The notes under the pieces: model-generated
Told to the model about the DNA's origin: nothing
The model's database searches: none
The model's input: only the letters and a program-made list of their open reading frames with translations
In this document: positions 11,446 through 18,038 of the stretch, one piece after another
Layout of the letters: every line of letters begins with the position of its first letter
Position numbering within the stretch: position 1 is the first letter of the stretch
Made by a program: the position numbers and the translations under genes
Virus record (IMG/VR): IMGVR_UViG_3300021090_000074
Span: 1 to 34,112 of that record
Length of the DNA stretch: 34,112 bases
Reading direction: 5' to 3' (one strand)
Origin: a virus

Positions 11446-12104
11446 CCGATTCCGAGGACGCTCCGGCACCCTGCCCGGGATCCTGCGACCGGGCGGGGGC
11501 CCCGGTGTGGTGCGGCCCGTGCAAGAAGCTGGCGCGGGCCAGCGTGAATGAGATCGATCGTCTCGTGGTTTGGCTGGAGCAGCAGGCCGACGGGTTCTCA
11601 TCCAGGTCCCCCGGCACCTACGCCGTCGGCGGGGCGGCCGAGGAGCACAGCCCGTCTCCGACGACGGACCTTCTCAGTAGTGTCTACACGGACCTGAGCC
11701 GCTTCGAGGCGGACTGGCGCAGGGTTCAGGGGTTCTCCCCCACCCGTCGCATATCGACCGGCAGGACCGCTTACGACCGCGCGCTGACGATCGCGTTCCT
11801 TCAGAAGAACCTGACCTCGATCTTGCTCGTCTCCGGCATGTCCGATCACGTGCGAAAGATCATGCGATGGCGGATCGTCCTTCAGCACCTGGCGCACTCC
11901 CAGCCGGAGCGGATCGAGCGGCCGGGTCGCTGCCCGCGCTGCCATCTGGTGAACGTCCTCTACACGGACCAGATCATGAACATCATCAGATGCCGGTCCT
12001 GCCCGCTGGACATGACCGAGGAGGAGTACGAGTTCGAGGTGGTGGATCATCCGGATCCGGGTGTGGTGCCGGAGTCCCGGCGGGACAAGGGGTTCCCGAC
12101 CTAG
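11442..12104 (+). CDS. two-zinc-knuckle protein (220 aa)
   Basis: ATGA overlap start. Residues 10-30 carry CPGSCDRAGAPVWCGPC and residues near 175-200 carry CPRCHLVN...IIRCRSCPLDMTEEEY, a terminal zinc ribbon followed by an acidic tail. The middle is helical, with VNEIDRLVVWLEQQAD, SSVYTDLSRFEADWRRVQGF and a DRALTIAFLQKNLTSILLV stretch. Proteins with this layout (N-terminal CP-x2-C knuckle, helical body, C-terminal ribbon) are common in Streptomyces-type phages and have no assigned function. DNA binding is the simplest inference from the zinc ribbons. Confidence 0.75.
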   Translation: MTDSEDAPAPCPGSCDRAGAPVWCGPCKKLARASVNEIDRLVVWLEQQADGFSSRSPGTYAVGGAAEEHSPSPTTDLLSSVYTDLSRFEADWRRVQGFSPTRRISTGRTAYDRALTIAFLQKNLTSILLVSGMSDHVRKIMRWRIVLQHLAHSQPERIERPGRCPRCHLVNVLYTDQIMNIIRCRSCPLDMTEEEYEFEVVDHPDPGVVPESRRDKGFPT

Positions 12105-12114
12105 GATGAGCCCC
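12102..12114 (+). promoter_or_regulatory. possible leaderless promoter (TAGGAT, 7 nt to ATG)
   Basis: TAGGAT at 12102-12107 fits TANNNT and is exactly seven bases before ATG 12115; its first bases overlap the preceding TAG stop. Confidence 0.4.
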
Positions 12115-12441
12115 ATGAGTGATCTGACGAGTGATCCCGGGGACTCACGGCTGACCCGGGGCAGCGACGACCGGCCGGTTCCCCAGGCGGAGGCGTACCT
12201 TGTGCTCTCGGAGGAGGACAGGGCCAAGGGGTACGTCCGGCCGTTTCGAACGGCCTACCTTCACACGACGTGCGGCGCGGTCACCCGGATGAACTTCGCC
12301 ATTGCGGAGACATACGCGCGACAGCCCACGTTCTATGGGGCCACCTACTGCACGCACTGCCGGATGCACCGGCCGGTGGGTGCCGACGGGGAGTTCGTCT
12401 GGGCCGACGGCCCCGGGCCGTGGTCGAGGGTCGGAACCTAG
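12115..12441 (+). CDS. hypothetical zinc-knuckle protein (108 aa)
   Basis: ATG 12115 is preferred to the in-frame ATG 12106 because of the spacing to TAGGAT/AGGATGAG upstream. The body FRTAYLHTTCGAVTRMNFAI then AETYARQPTFYGATYCTHCR and FVWADGPGPWSRVGT shows a Cys...Cys-x2-Cys metal site. The motif order (CGxxTxM, AxTYARxPxFYGATYC, CRxHxPVG, EFxW) is one I associate with a widespread actinophage protein family of unknown role. Confidence 0.7.
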   Translation: MSDLTSDPGDSRLTRGSDDRPVPQAEAYLVLSEEDRAKGYVRPFRTAYLHTTCGAVTRMNFAIAETYARQPTFYGATYCTHCRMHRPVGADGEFVWADGPGPWSRVGT

Positions 12442-12484
12442 AGCGGATGGCGATCCGTAGGGTGGCGGCGAACGGAGTGAGCCG

Positions 12485-13183
12485 GTGATCGGGACAGCGG
12501 TTCTCACTTCGTCCTTTTCAACGGCGAACAGTGTTTCCACCTATGCCACGGCGTCGATCTCCCCGACGGCGAATTCGGTTCTCATCGCATCTCTCGTCTA
12601 TGTCGTGACCGGCGGGGCCACCGATACCGTCGCCGGGCTGTCCCTGACCTGGACCGAGCGGGCGACGAGGACCATCTCGGCGTCGACCCGGATCACGGTG
12701 TGGACGGCTCCGGCCGGAGCCTCCCCCGGGAGCGGCGCTCTCACCTTCACTCATTCCGCGAACGGGGCCACCCAGTCCGGAACCTGGGACGTAATTGAGG
12801 TGACCGGGGTCGATGACGCCGCCCCGGTGGTCCAGGCGGTGACGGCCAACGCGACATCGACGACTCCGACGGTGAACTTCGCGGCGGCCGGGAACGCCGC
12901 GAACCGGATGTTCGCGTTCATCGGGACCAACTCCAATCCGACGACGACCCCTAGGCCGTCCCCTGCCTGGACGGAGCTGACGGATCACGGAGTGGACACC
13001 CCTAGCTGCACACAGGAGGTTCAGTGGCTGTCGACGGCCACGGATACCGTGGCCGACGGGACTTTGTCCCTGTCGGCGTCCTGGGGGATCGCCGGGCTGG
13101 AGATCAAGGCCGCCTCGAGTCTCTTCCCGCCCGGGCAGATCGCCGGGGACCGAGCGGCTCTGATCAGGAGGTCGGTATGGTGA
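12485..13183 (+). CDS. fibre-like structural protein, beta-rich (232 aa)
   Basis: GTG start; GGAGTGAGCCG lies before it. The whole protein is Ser/Thr/Ala-rich with alternating strands (SVLIASLVYVVTGGATDTV, LTWTERATRTISASTRITVW, GSGALTFTHSANGATQSGTW, DVIEVTGVD), the pattern of a jelly-roll or Ig-like phage appendage protein, in which a gene product has two- to three-hundred residues and lacks charged helices. It may be a tail fibre, head fibre or carbohydrate-binding protein. Its position among small early genes, far from the head genes, is unusual and may mark a mobile adhesin module just before the lysis genes. Confidence 0.6.
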   Translation: MIGTAVLTSSFSTANSVSTYATASISPTANSVLIASLVYVVTGGATDTVAGLSLTWTERATRTISASTRITVWTAPAGASPGSGALTFTHSANGATQSGTWDVIEVTGVDDAAPVVQAVTANATSTTPTVNFAAAGNAANRMFAFIGTNSNPTTTPRPSPAWTELTDHGVDTPSCTQEVQWLSTATDTVADGTLSLSASWGIAGLEIKAASSLFPPGQIAGDRAALIRRSVW

Positions 13184-13377
13184 GTCTTGTAAAGATCTGT
13201 AGCAACCTGGAACATGATCTCGTCGAGGTCTCGGCGCTTGGTCATGATTATCAATCTTGGTTGTGTGCTCGCTGTCAGATGAGATTCTTCTCGGTTGATC
13301 TAGTGCATGATTATGCGGAAGTATCTATATCGAGGGTCGGCGAGTACTCAGGGTCAACAGGTCCTTCCCACGTTTGA
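13177..13377 (+). CDS. small Cys/His protein (66 aa) of lower GC content
   Basis: ATG follows a near-perfect AGGAGG ribosome site (13167-13172) and overlaps the previous gene by 7 bases. ICSNLEHDLVEVSALGHDYQ then WLCARCQMRFF shows a Cys...His...Cys-x2-Cys knuckle. Codon use is much less G/C-ending than in neighbours (TTG, AAA, TAT, TCT frequent), suggesting separate acquisition. Its 3' end overlaps the end of the leftward gene at 13354. Confidence 0.62.
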   Translation: MVSLVKICSNLEHDLVEVSALGHDYQSWLCARCQMRFFSVDLVHDYAEVSISRVGEYSGSTGPSHV

Positions 13378-13662
13378 GCCGGTCTCTGCCGCTCCCGACA
13401 CGCTCCCAGGTACAGTCACATCAGCGTTGGCTGCGGACCGTTTTCGCAGGTCAGAGTACGTGTCCTGGATCCACTGGGACAGCTCTACCCGCAGGGCCGA
13501 ATCCTGCGAGGTGTAGGAATATACATCGTCCTGCCGGACCGGGTCGTCGATGATCATCGGCTCCGGTACATCACCCCAGACGAACCGGTCGAAATCGCGT
13601 TGGGCGTCCCGCCGGATCTTCTTTTCGGCCGCTGCCCAGTCGACGCCATGTGAGTAGATCAT
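13354..13662 (-). CDS. leftward hypothetical protein (102 aa)
   Basis: ATG at 13662 overlaps the stop of the leftward gene upstream in ATGA, so the two are coupled. MIYSHGVDWAAAEKKIRRDA then FDRFVWGDVPEPMIIDDPV is a compact N-terminal domain; ALRVELSQWIQDTYSDLRKR is a helix. The last 30 codons overlie the dispersed repeat copy C, so either the protein recently gained this tail or copy A at 6343 is a decayed fragment of such a gene. In the equivalent frame copy A reads ADLRERSAASARVVVPG against SDLRKRSAANADVTVPG here. Confidence 0.65.
   Translation of the reverse strand: MIYSHGVDWAAAEKKIRRDAQRDFDRFVWGDVPEPMIIDDPVRQDDVYSYTSQDSALRVELSQWIQDTYSDLRKRSAANADVTVPGSVSGAAETGSNVGRTC
13384..13453. repeat. 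dispersed repeat, copy C
   Basis: Matches copy A (6343-6413) over about 70 bases and partial copy B (6557-6594) over its first part. Here it lies in the 3' end of the leftward 102-aa gene. The inner CTGCG/CGCAG hairpin is kept. Confidence 0.7.
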
Positions 13663-13943
13663 GAGTCGTCCGGCCGGGACAACATCGCCAGGTACGGCTT
13701 GACCACGGGGCCGATGATCTCCCACAGCCTGAGGAGTTCCGTTCGGGCCCGGCCGAAGATCTCCGGGTCGTACTCCGCCAGCGCCGCCGCCGTCGCTCGC
13801 CGCCACACATCCTGTTCACAGGGCGGGCAGTCTTCCCACTCGGACCACCAGGTCGGCCGCTGGCTCTCCAGCCGGACGACGTCATACGCCGCTCTGGCCG
13901 CCTCGTCGAGATCAAAGATGATCTTAGCCCCCGTCAATGTCAT
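13659..13943 (-). CDS. leftward hypothetical protein (94 aa)
   Basis: ATG at 13943, exactly seven bases after a CATACT -10-like hexamer, with no ribosome site: probably leaderless. MTLTGAKIIFDLDEAARAAY then RPTWWSEWEDCPPCEQDVW contains a Cys-x2-Cys and many Trp; the C-terminal half is helical (AAALAEYDPEIFGRARTELL). No family recognised. It forms a two-gene leftward unit with the 102-aa gene, divergent from the endolysin gene. Confidence 0.68.
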   Translation of the reverse strand: MTLTGAKIIFDLDEAARAAYDVVRLESQRPTWWSEWEDCPPCEQDVWRRATAAALAEYDPEIFGRARTELLRLWEIIGPVVKPYLAMLSRPDDS

Positions 13944-13974
13944 GACCGACAGTATGAGGGGTAGCCTGCCGGTC
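13944..13974. promoter_or_regulatory. divergent control region between leftward genes and endolysin
   Basis: On the minus strand CATACT (13956-13951) then seven bases and ATG. On the plus strand no strong box is evident; GGGGTAGCCTGCCGGTC precedes ATG 13975 without a typical ribosome site. The gap is only 31 bases, so the two promoters must overlap. Confidence 0.45.
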
Positions 13975-14874
13975 ATGAGCACTCCCCGTGAAGAGATCGA
14001 CCTCATGCCGTCGGTAGACGTCAGGTCATGGCCCCCGACCGAACCCGACGAAATGGCCGTTCTCGATCGGTTCTTCGAATACGAGCCGGATGATCGCCAG
14101 GGGGTCTTCGGTTTCCGGATCGGCTCCCTGGCCCCGAACACCGTGGCGGTCTCGCTGAACGAGGCCCAGAAATGGATCGGGGTCAAGGGCCGTCCGAACG
14201 TCTTCACCCGTGAATACGCCTCCCGGCACGGCAGCGAGTTTCTATCGGTGGCCTGGTGCGACATCTTCCAGACCTACATCGCCCGGCACGCTCCGGCACT
14301 GTCGATGATCCCTCGCGGGGACCGGGCCTACACCCCGTGGCATGCCGGAGATTTCGGCGCGGCCGCCGCCGCCTACGTCGGCACCGCTGCCAACATCGTC
14401 AAGTACGCGAAGATCGGCGCGGTGATCTTCTTTGACTGGAACGGCAGCAACTCGTCGTCCATGGTCGATCACGTCGGCTACGTCGTGAAGAACCTCGATG
14501 ACGGACGGTTGATCACCTGCGAGGGGAACACCTCCGACATGGTCGCGCTCCGGGTCCGGGGCCCGGATGTGATCGCCGTCATCGGCGTCCCGAAGTACTC
14601 GACGGGCCCGAGCGCGCCGGTCACTCCGCCGAAGCCGGTCGGCGATGCCTGGCCGTACGGCCCCGGCGTGTTCATGCGCAAGGGCTGGATCAACTCGGCC
14701 GGGGTCCTCAAGGTCCAGCAGCTTCTCAATGTCGAGGGCTACAGACCCCGGCTCGCCACTGACGGGGACTTCGGGACCAAGACCGACACAGCCGTCCGGT
14801 GGTACCAGAAGCGGAACAAGCTGGCAGTGGACGGCATCGTGGGCCCTGCGACCTGGCGGAGAATGTTCGGGTGA
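13975..14874 (+). CDS. endolysin: CHAP-like peptidase plus peptidoglycan-binding domain
   Basis: 299 residues. Residues about 60-205 resemble a CHAP (Cys/His) amidase/peptidase: an N-terminal helix NEAQKWIGVKG, the probable nucleophile in VAWCDIF (Cys95), the partner His in DHVGYVV (His166), and an acid or polar residue around EGN (183-185). Residues 206-225 are a Pro-rich linker, and 244-299 a PG_binding_1 domain (VLKVQQLLNVEG, DGDFGTKTDTAVRWYQK, VDGIVGPATWRRMFG). It should cut cell-wall peptides at the end of infection. No signal peptide is seen, so release needs a holin. A 50-residue N-terminal extension precedes the catalytic domain. Coupled by GTGA to a small membrane protein. Confidence 0.88.
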   Translation: MSTPREEIDLMPSVDVRSWPPTEPDEMAVLDRFFEYEPDDRQGVFGFRIGSLAPNTVAVSLNEAQKWIGVKGRPNVFTREYASRHGSEFLSVAWCDIFQTYIARHAPALSMIPRGDRAYTPWHAGDFGAAAAAYVGTAANIVKYAKIGAVIFFDWNGSNSSSMVDHVGYVVKNLDDGRLITCEGNTSDMVALRVRGPDVIAVIGVPKYSTGPSAPVTPPKPVGDAWPYGPGVFMRKGWINSAGVLKVQQLLNVEGYRPRLATDGDFGTKTDTAVRWYQKRNKLAVDGIVGPATWRRMFG

Positions 14875-14966
14875 GAGCCTGGCTCAGCAACTGGTGGCCG
14901 TTGGTCGTCTGCTTCGCGGGCCTGGCGCTGGTGATCTACGCCATGGCCCACGTGCCGCTCGTTTAG
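14871..14966 (+). CDS. one-segment small membrane protein (31 aa), possible holin or lysis accessory
   Basis: GTG start in a GTGA overlap with the endolysin stop. VRAWLSNWWPLVVCFAGLAL and then VIYAMAHVPLV is one membrane segment with an N-terminal aromatic belt. Length and position next to the endolysin fit a small pinholin-like or lysis-regulating protein, but single-segment peptides of this size also serve other roles. Its stop overlaps the end of the leftward metallophosphoesterase gene. Confidence 0.6.
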   Translation: MRAWLSNWWPLVVCFAGLALVIYAMAHVPLV

Positions 14967-15862
14967 GACATCCCCCGGGTGACCGTCGCTGCCGCCAGGT
15001 CCATCGTTGTGACCCGCTGATCATGAGGTCCGCCCCACATGTGGCCGCCGTGCCGTCGGTAGTGGATCTTCCAGATCCCGTCGAGCATCTCGACGTAGGC
15101 CGACGTGCTCTGGATCTTCGCCGACTGGTCGCGCCCGGCCTCCCCTTCGAGGGAGAGCATGGACGAGATGTCGCAGAGGACCGGCAGCGGCCTGCCGCCC
15201 AGGGTGAGGAACGAGGCCAGTCTCGGCTCATTGAGATCGAAGTGCATGTGGCCGCACATGAACCCGATCACGTTCGGGTTGTCGCCGACGAGGGTGTTCA
15301 GCTGCGCGGCGGTGATTAGCGCGTCCTGGTCGAGAACGCCGATCTCCTTAGGTGGGTAGTGGTTGCAGATCACCACGGGCCCGTTGAATTCGTTCGTCCG
15401 GGCGTCGACCCAGTTCCAGGTGGCGGTCGTCGGCTGCCACAGGAAATCAGTCGGTGAGAAGTCATCAACGGCGAACGTGATGAACCGGACGCCCTTGACG
15501 TCCCGGTACTCGTTCACGCTCCTGCCGTACTTGGCCTCCCAGGTCGCTCGGGTGTGGACGACCCGGGACCTGATGTCGTGGTTGCCCATCGTCCAGAGGG
15601 ACTGACCGGCCGGGGCTCCGGCGGCGTTCAGCCAGTCGAGGGCGTAATCATCCTCGACGGTGTCGTCTTTCCCGTCGATGATGTCCCCGGTGTGAAGGAA
15701 CAGGTCCACTTCGGGAAGCAGGCCCTCGGCGTAGTCCTGGAGCTGGGTGTCCGATTCGGTGTACGACCACGGCCGGTATCCGAAGTGTGTGTCCGACACA
15801 TGGTTGATCAGGAGAGTGTCGGGCCTGCGGTTGATCAGCGGCCACGCCCGTGTGTGGGTCAT
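14963..15862 (-). CDS. calcineurin-like metallophosphoesterase (299 aa)
   Basis: All motifs of the family are present in order: DTHFG (24-28), GDIID (59-63), GNHD (93-96), NHYP (167-170) and GHMHF (204-208), giving a complete two-metal site. It could hydrolyse phosphodiesters or phosphomonoesters of nucleotides, nucleic acids or cell-surface polymers such as teichoic acid. No signal peptide. It is leftward and coupled by ATGA to the fibre-like gene upstream, so the pair is expressed together; a virion-associated, surface-degrading role is a reasonable inference. Confidence 0.85.
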   Translation of the reverse strand: MTHTRAWPLINRRPDTLLINHVSDTHFGYRPWSYTESDTQLQDYAEGLLPEVDLFLHTGDIIDGKDDTVEDDYALDWLNAAGAPAGQSLWTMGNHDIRSRVVHTRATWEAKYGRSVNEYRDVKGVRFITFAVDDFSPTDFLWQPTTATWNWVDARTNEFNGPVVICNHYPPKEIGVLDQDALITAAQLNTLVGDNPNVIGFMCGHMHFDLNEPRLASFLTLGGRPLPVLCDISSMLSLEGEAGRDQSAKIQSTSAYVEMLDGIWKIHYRRHGGHMWGGPHDQRVTTMDLAAATVTRGMS

Positions 15863-16506
15863 AGCGCCGCGTACCTGACGGTCGCCGTCATCGGCAGCCG
15901 GATGTCGGTCGGGCTTCCCGTGGCCTGCCAGAGCAGGCAGAGGAGATCGCCCTTGTCCAGGTCACGGTCGGCGTTCCAGTCCGCCGAGTCGAACGACCAC
16001 GTCTTCCGGGTGAAGATCGTCCCGCCCGCCTCAGCTCCGGAGGCCTTCGTGGCTTTCGCTGCCATGTCGGGGAACGAGCCGGACGGTAGGCCGCGCTCCA
16101 GGACGAGCCGCCAGTAGTGGGTGTCCGAGGCGACCACGGCGGCGGGTCCGGCGATGGACGAGTATTCGATCGAGATGTCCATGCCGAGAATCCGGACGGC
16201 GAACGGAGCGCAGAACAAGGTCATTCGTAGGCCGGAACTGAAAACCGTTCCTCCGTTCCACGAGGCGATCACCGTGGAGAACAGGAGTTCTTCAAGAGTC
16301 GGGGTCGACGTTTCGACGGTGGTCATGCGCGTGGTCAGCAGGCCGAGATCGTCTTCTAGATCGGTGGTTCTCTCGTCGAGAGCCGTCAGTGAGTTTTCCA
16401 GGGCCGTCACGCGGTCGGCGAGGATCCCCACGGCGGTTGATCCTTCCAGAGAGGTCACCCGTCCGTCGAGCAGGCCAACGGCCGCTTCCAGTTCTTCCAG
16501 TGTCAT
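15859..16506 (-). CDS. coiled-coil/beta fibre-like protein (215 aa)
   Basis: ATG at 16506, seven bases after CATACT with no ribosome site. Residues 1-75 are heptad repeats (LEELEAAVGLLDGRVTSLEG, ILADRVTALENSLTALDERT, LGLLTTRMTTVETST), a trimer-like coiled coil of the type found in phage fibres. Residues 80-215 are beta-rich (VIASWNGGTVFSSGLRMTLF, THYWRLVLERG, TIFTRKTWSFDSADWN). This suggests an appendage protein: a coiled stalk with a beta tip. The co-transcribed metallophosphoesterase could be its enzymatic partner. No exact family recognised. Confidence 0.65.
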   Translation of the reverse strand: MTLEELEAAVGLLDGRVTSLEGSTAVGILADRVTALENSLTALDERTTDLEDDLGLLTTRMTTVETSTPTLEELLFSTVIASWNGGTVFSSGLRMTLFCAPFAVRILGMDISIEYSSIAGPAAVVASDTHYWRLVLERGLPSGSFPDMAAKATKASGAEAGGTIFTRKTWSFDSADWNADRDLDKGDLLCLLWQATGSPTDIRLPMTATVRYAAL

Positions 16507-16545
16507 GCCGATCAGTATGCCTTCATCGAGACATAATCTGTGCCC
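16507..16545. promoter_or_regulatory. divergent leaderless promoters
   Basis: Minus strand: CATACT (16519-16514), seven bases, ATG 16506. Plus strand: CATAAT (16532-16537), eight bases, ATG 16546. Neither start has a ribosome site. The minus-strand pattern CATACTGATCGGC-ATG is nearly the same as CATACTGTCGGTC-ATG before the gene at 13943. Confidence 0.55.
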
Positions 16546-16764
16546 ATGCTGCTCAACGTGAACGACCCGCTCAGTGAGATCATGACCATGAGCCAGGCGG
16601 CGGCCGAGGTCGGCCGATCCCCCGCCACGATGCGCGACTGGGTGAGAAACGGGGACCTCGTGCCTCTCCGGCTGCCAGGGTCGAGAAGGACCTATACGAC
16701 CGCCCGGGAGGTTCGTGAAGCGGAGTCGAGAATTTGGGCTCGCTTGACAACGCGGGACGGTTGA
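16546..16764 (+). CDS. small HTH protein, MerR/excisionase-like (72 aa)
   Basis: ATG 16546 (GTG 16540 is an alternative). The motif SQAAAEVGRSPATMRDWVRN then GDLVPLRLPGSRRTYTTAREV is a winged HTH of the HTH_17/MerR N-terminal type: helix, recognition helix with RDWVRNG, then the wing with RLPGSRRTY. Such proteins act as excisionases or transcription regulators. No integrase is in the window, so a regulator of the adjacent divergent genes, or of the late genes downstream, is as likely as an excisionase. Confidence 0.72.
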   Translation: MLLNVNDPLSEIMTMSQAAAEVGRSPATMRDWVRNGDLVPLRLPGSRRTYTTAREVREAESRIWARLTTRDG

Positions 16765-16842
16765 CCACAAACTATCGCCAGAGTCGCACCCGTGTGTGAT
16801 CTCGTTGCGGCCTGCTAGAGCCCCGAGATCTGTGGAGATCAT

Positions 16843-17490
16843 GTGACGACCCCATCCGGGAATATCCCGGTTCCCGATCCGTCTCTGCTCACGACCGAGC
16901 AACTTCGCCGTGAGCTCTCCGGCCTTCGGGAGGTGATCGAGACACGGCTCGCCGGGATGGATCGGGCTACGGAACTGATCGCGGTGGAGCTGGAGAAGCA
17001 GACGGCGAACGTCGCCGACGCCTTTGAGCATCAGCAGGCGGCCCGGGACAACCAGCTTCAGGCACTGCGGGAATTCCTGCTGAGCCGTATGGAGCTGTCC
17101 CGTGCGGTCAGTGACGAGCGATTCACGGGTGTTTCGACCCAGTTCGCCGAACGGGACACCCGGGGCGAGCAGGAGAAACTGGCGGCACGGATTTCCCTCG
17201 ATGCCGCGCTGGCGGCGGCCAAGGAAGCCGTCGGGGAGCAGAACAAGTCGAACACGGCCGCGATCACCAAATCTGACCTGGCCACCAAGGAGAAGATCGA
17301 TTCTCTGGTGGTGCAGATCAGCACGTCGATCGAATCACTCAACGACAAGATCATCGCCTTGAGCAGCCGCATGGACCGGAGCGAGGGAAAGTCTCAGGGC
17401 GGTGCCACTCTCTGGGCAGCGATCATCGCCTTCGTAGCCGTCGCCCTCCTCGCCGGGGGCCTGATATTGAACGCGAGGTCGGGAGCATGA
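16843..17490 (+). CDS. coiled-coil protein with C-terminal membrane anchor (215 aa)
   Basis: GTG start after GTGGAGATCAT. Residues about 18-180 are coiled coil (LTTEQLRRELSGLREVIETR, LIAVELEKQTANVADAFEHQ, LAARISLDAALAAAKEAV); residues 192-210 are a membrane segment WAAIIAFVAVALLAGGLIL followed by a short tail. This layout is common in actinophages near lysis genes and is sometimes annotated as holin or minor tail protein. A holin or membrane-tethered lysis regulator fits the context; the alternative is a virion-associated protein. Coupled by ATGA to the ParB-like gene. Confidence 0.62.
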   Translation: MTTPSGNIPVPDPSLLTTEQLRRELSGLREVIETRLAGMDRATELIAVELEKQTANVADAFEHQQAARDNQLQALREFLLSRMELSRAVSDERFTGVSTQFAERDTRGEQEKLAARISLDAALAAAKEAVGEQNKSNTAAITKSDLATKEKIDSLVVQISTSIESLNDKIIALSSRMDRSEGKSQGGATLWAAIIAFVAVALLAGGLILNARSGA

Positions 17491-18038
17491 GCGTTACCTG
17501 GCTCGAGACCCGCGAAGTGCCGGTCGGCGAGCTGACCAAGTTCCCCGGCAACGCCAAGCGCGGCGACGTCAAGGCCATCCGGGAGTCCATCCGGAAGACC
17601 GGGCAGTACCGGGCGATCGTCGTTCGCCGGACGCACGTCAACGACGGCGGATTGATCATCCTCGCCGGTAATCACACGTACGAAGCGGTTGTCGCCGAGC
17701 GAATGCCCACGATCCGTTGCGAGATCCTCGAATGCACCGACGCCGAGGCCCGGCGGATCAATCTCGCCGACAACCGGCTCGCCGAACTCGGCGGATACGA
17801 CGATGATGATCTGGCCACCCTGCTCGCCGGTTTGAACGGGGACTTCGACGGCACCGGCTGGAGCTATGAGGACATGGATCGCCTCACCGACCCGGAGGCA
17901 CCCGACGAGGGAGACGCCCCGGTGGATGAGCTTCCGACCGTGTGGGGTGTAGTGATCGAATGTGAGGACGAGGATCAGCAGGTCACCATGCTCCGCCGTC
18001 TCGACGGCGAGGGCTTCAAGGTCAGGGCGCTGATGTGA
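17487..18038 (+). CDS. ParB/Srx-fold protein (ParB-like nuclease domain), 183 aa
   Basis: Residues 8-100 carry the ParB N-terminal fold: REVPVGELTKFPGNAKRG, then AIRESIRKTGQYRAIVVR, the signature loop LAGNHTYEAVVAERMP (60-74, in place of the classical GERRLRA) and CTDAEARRINLADNRLAEL. The C-terminal part is acidic. No DNA-binding HTH follows, so it is not a partition protein; phage ParB-domain proteins of this kind occur next to DNA methylases and other modification enzymes. It is coupled by ATGA and GTGA to the genes before and after. The domain may act as a nucleotide-dependent switch or nuclease; a part in DNA modification is inferred from neighbours. Confidence 0.82.
   Translation: MSVTWLETREVPVGELTKFPGNAKRGDVKAIRESIRKTGQYRAIVVRRTHVNDGGLIILAGNHTYEAVVAERMPTIRCEILECTDAEARRINLADNRLAELGGYDDDDLATLLAGLNGDFDGTGWSYEDMDRLTDPEAPDEGDAPVDELPTVWGVVIECEDEDQQVTMLRRLDGEGFKVRALM

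Noticed and set aside
12447-12488. 13-codon frame MAIRRVAANGVSR just before the fibre-like gene
   Set aside because: Too short to judge; GGAGTGAGCC within it serves better as the ribosome site of the GTG at 12485.
6343-13453. Repeat copies A and C considered as attachment or recombination sites flanking a mobile segment
   Set aside because: No integrase or transposase lies in or beside the 7-kb interval, the copies are only about 75-80 percent alike, and the interval contains ordinary phage small genes.
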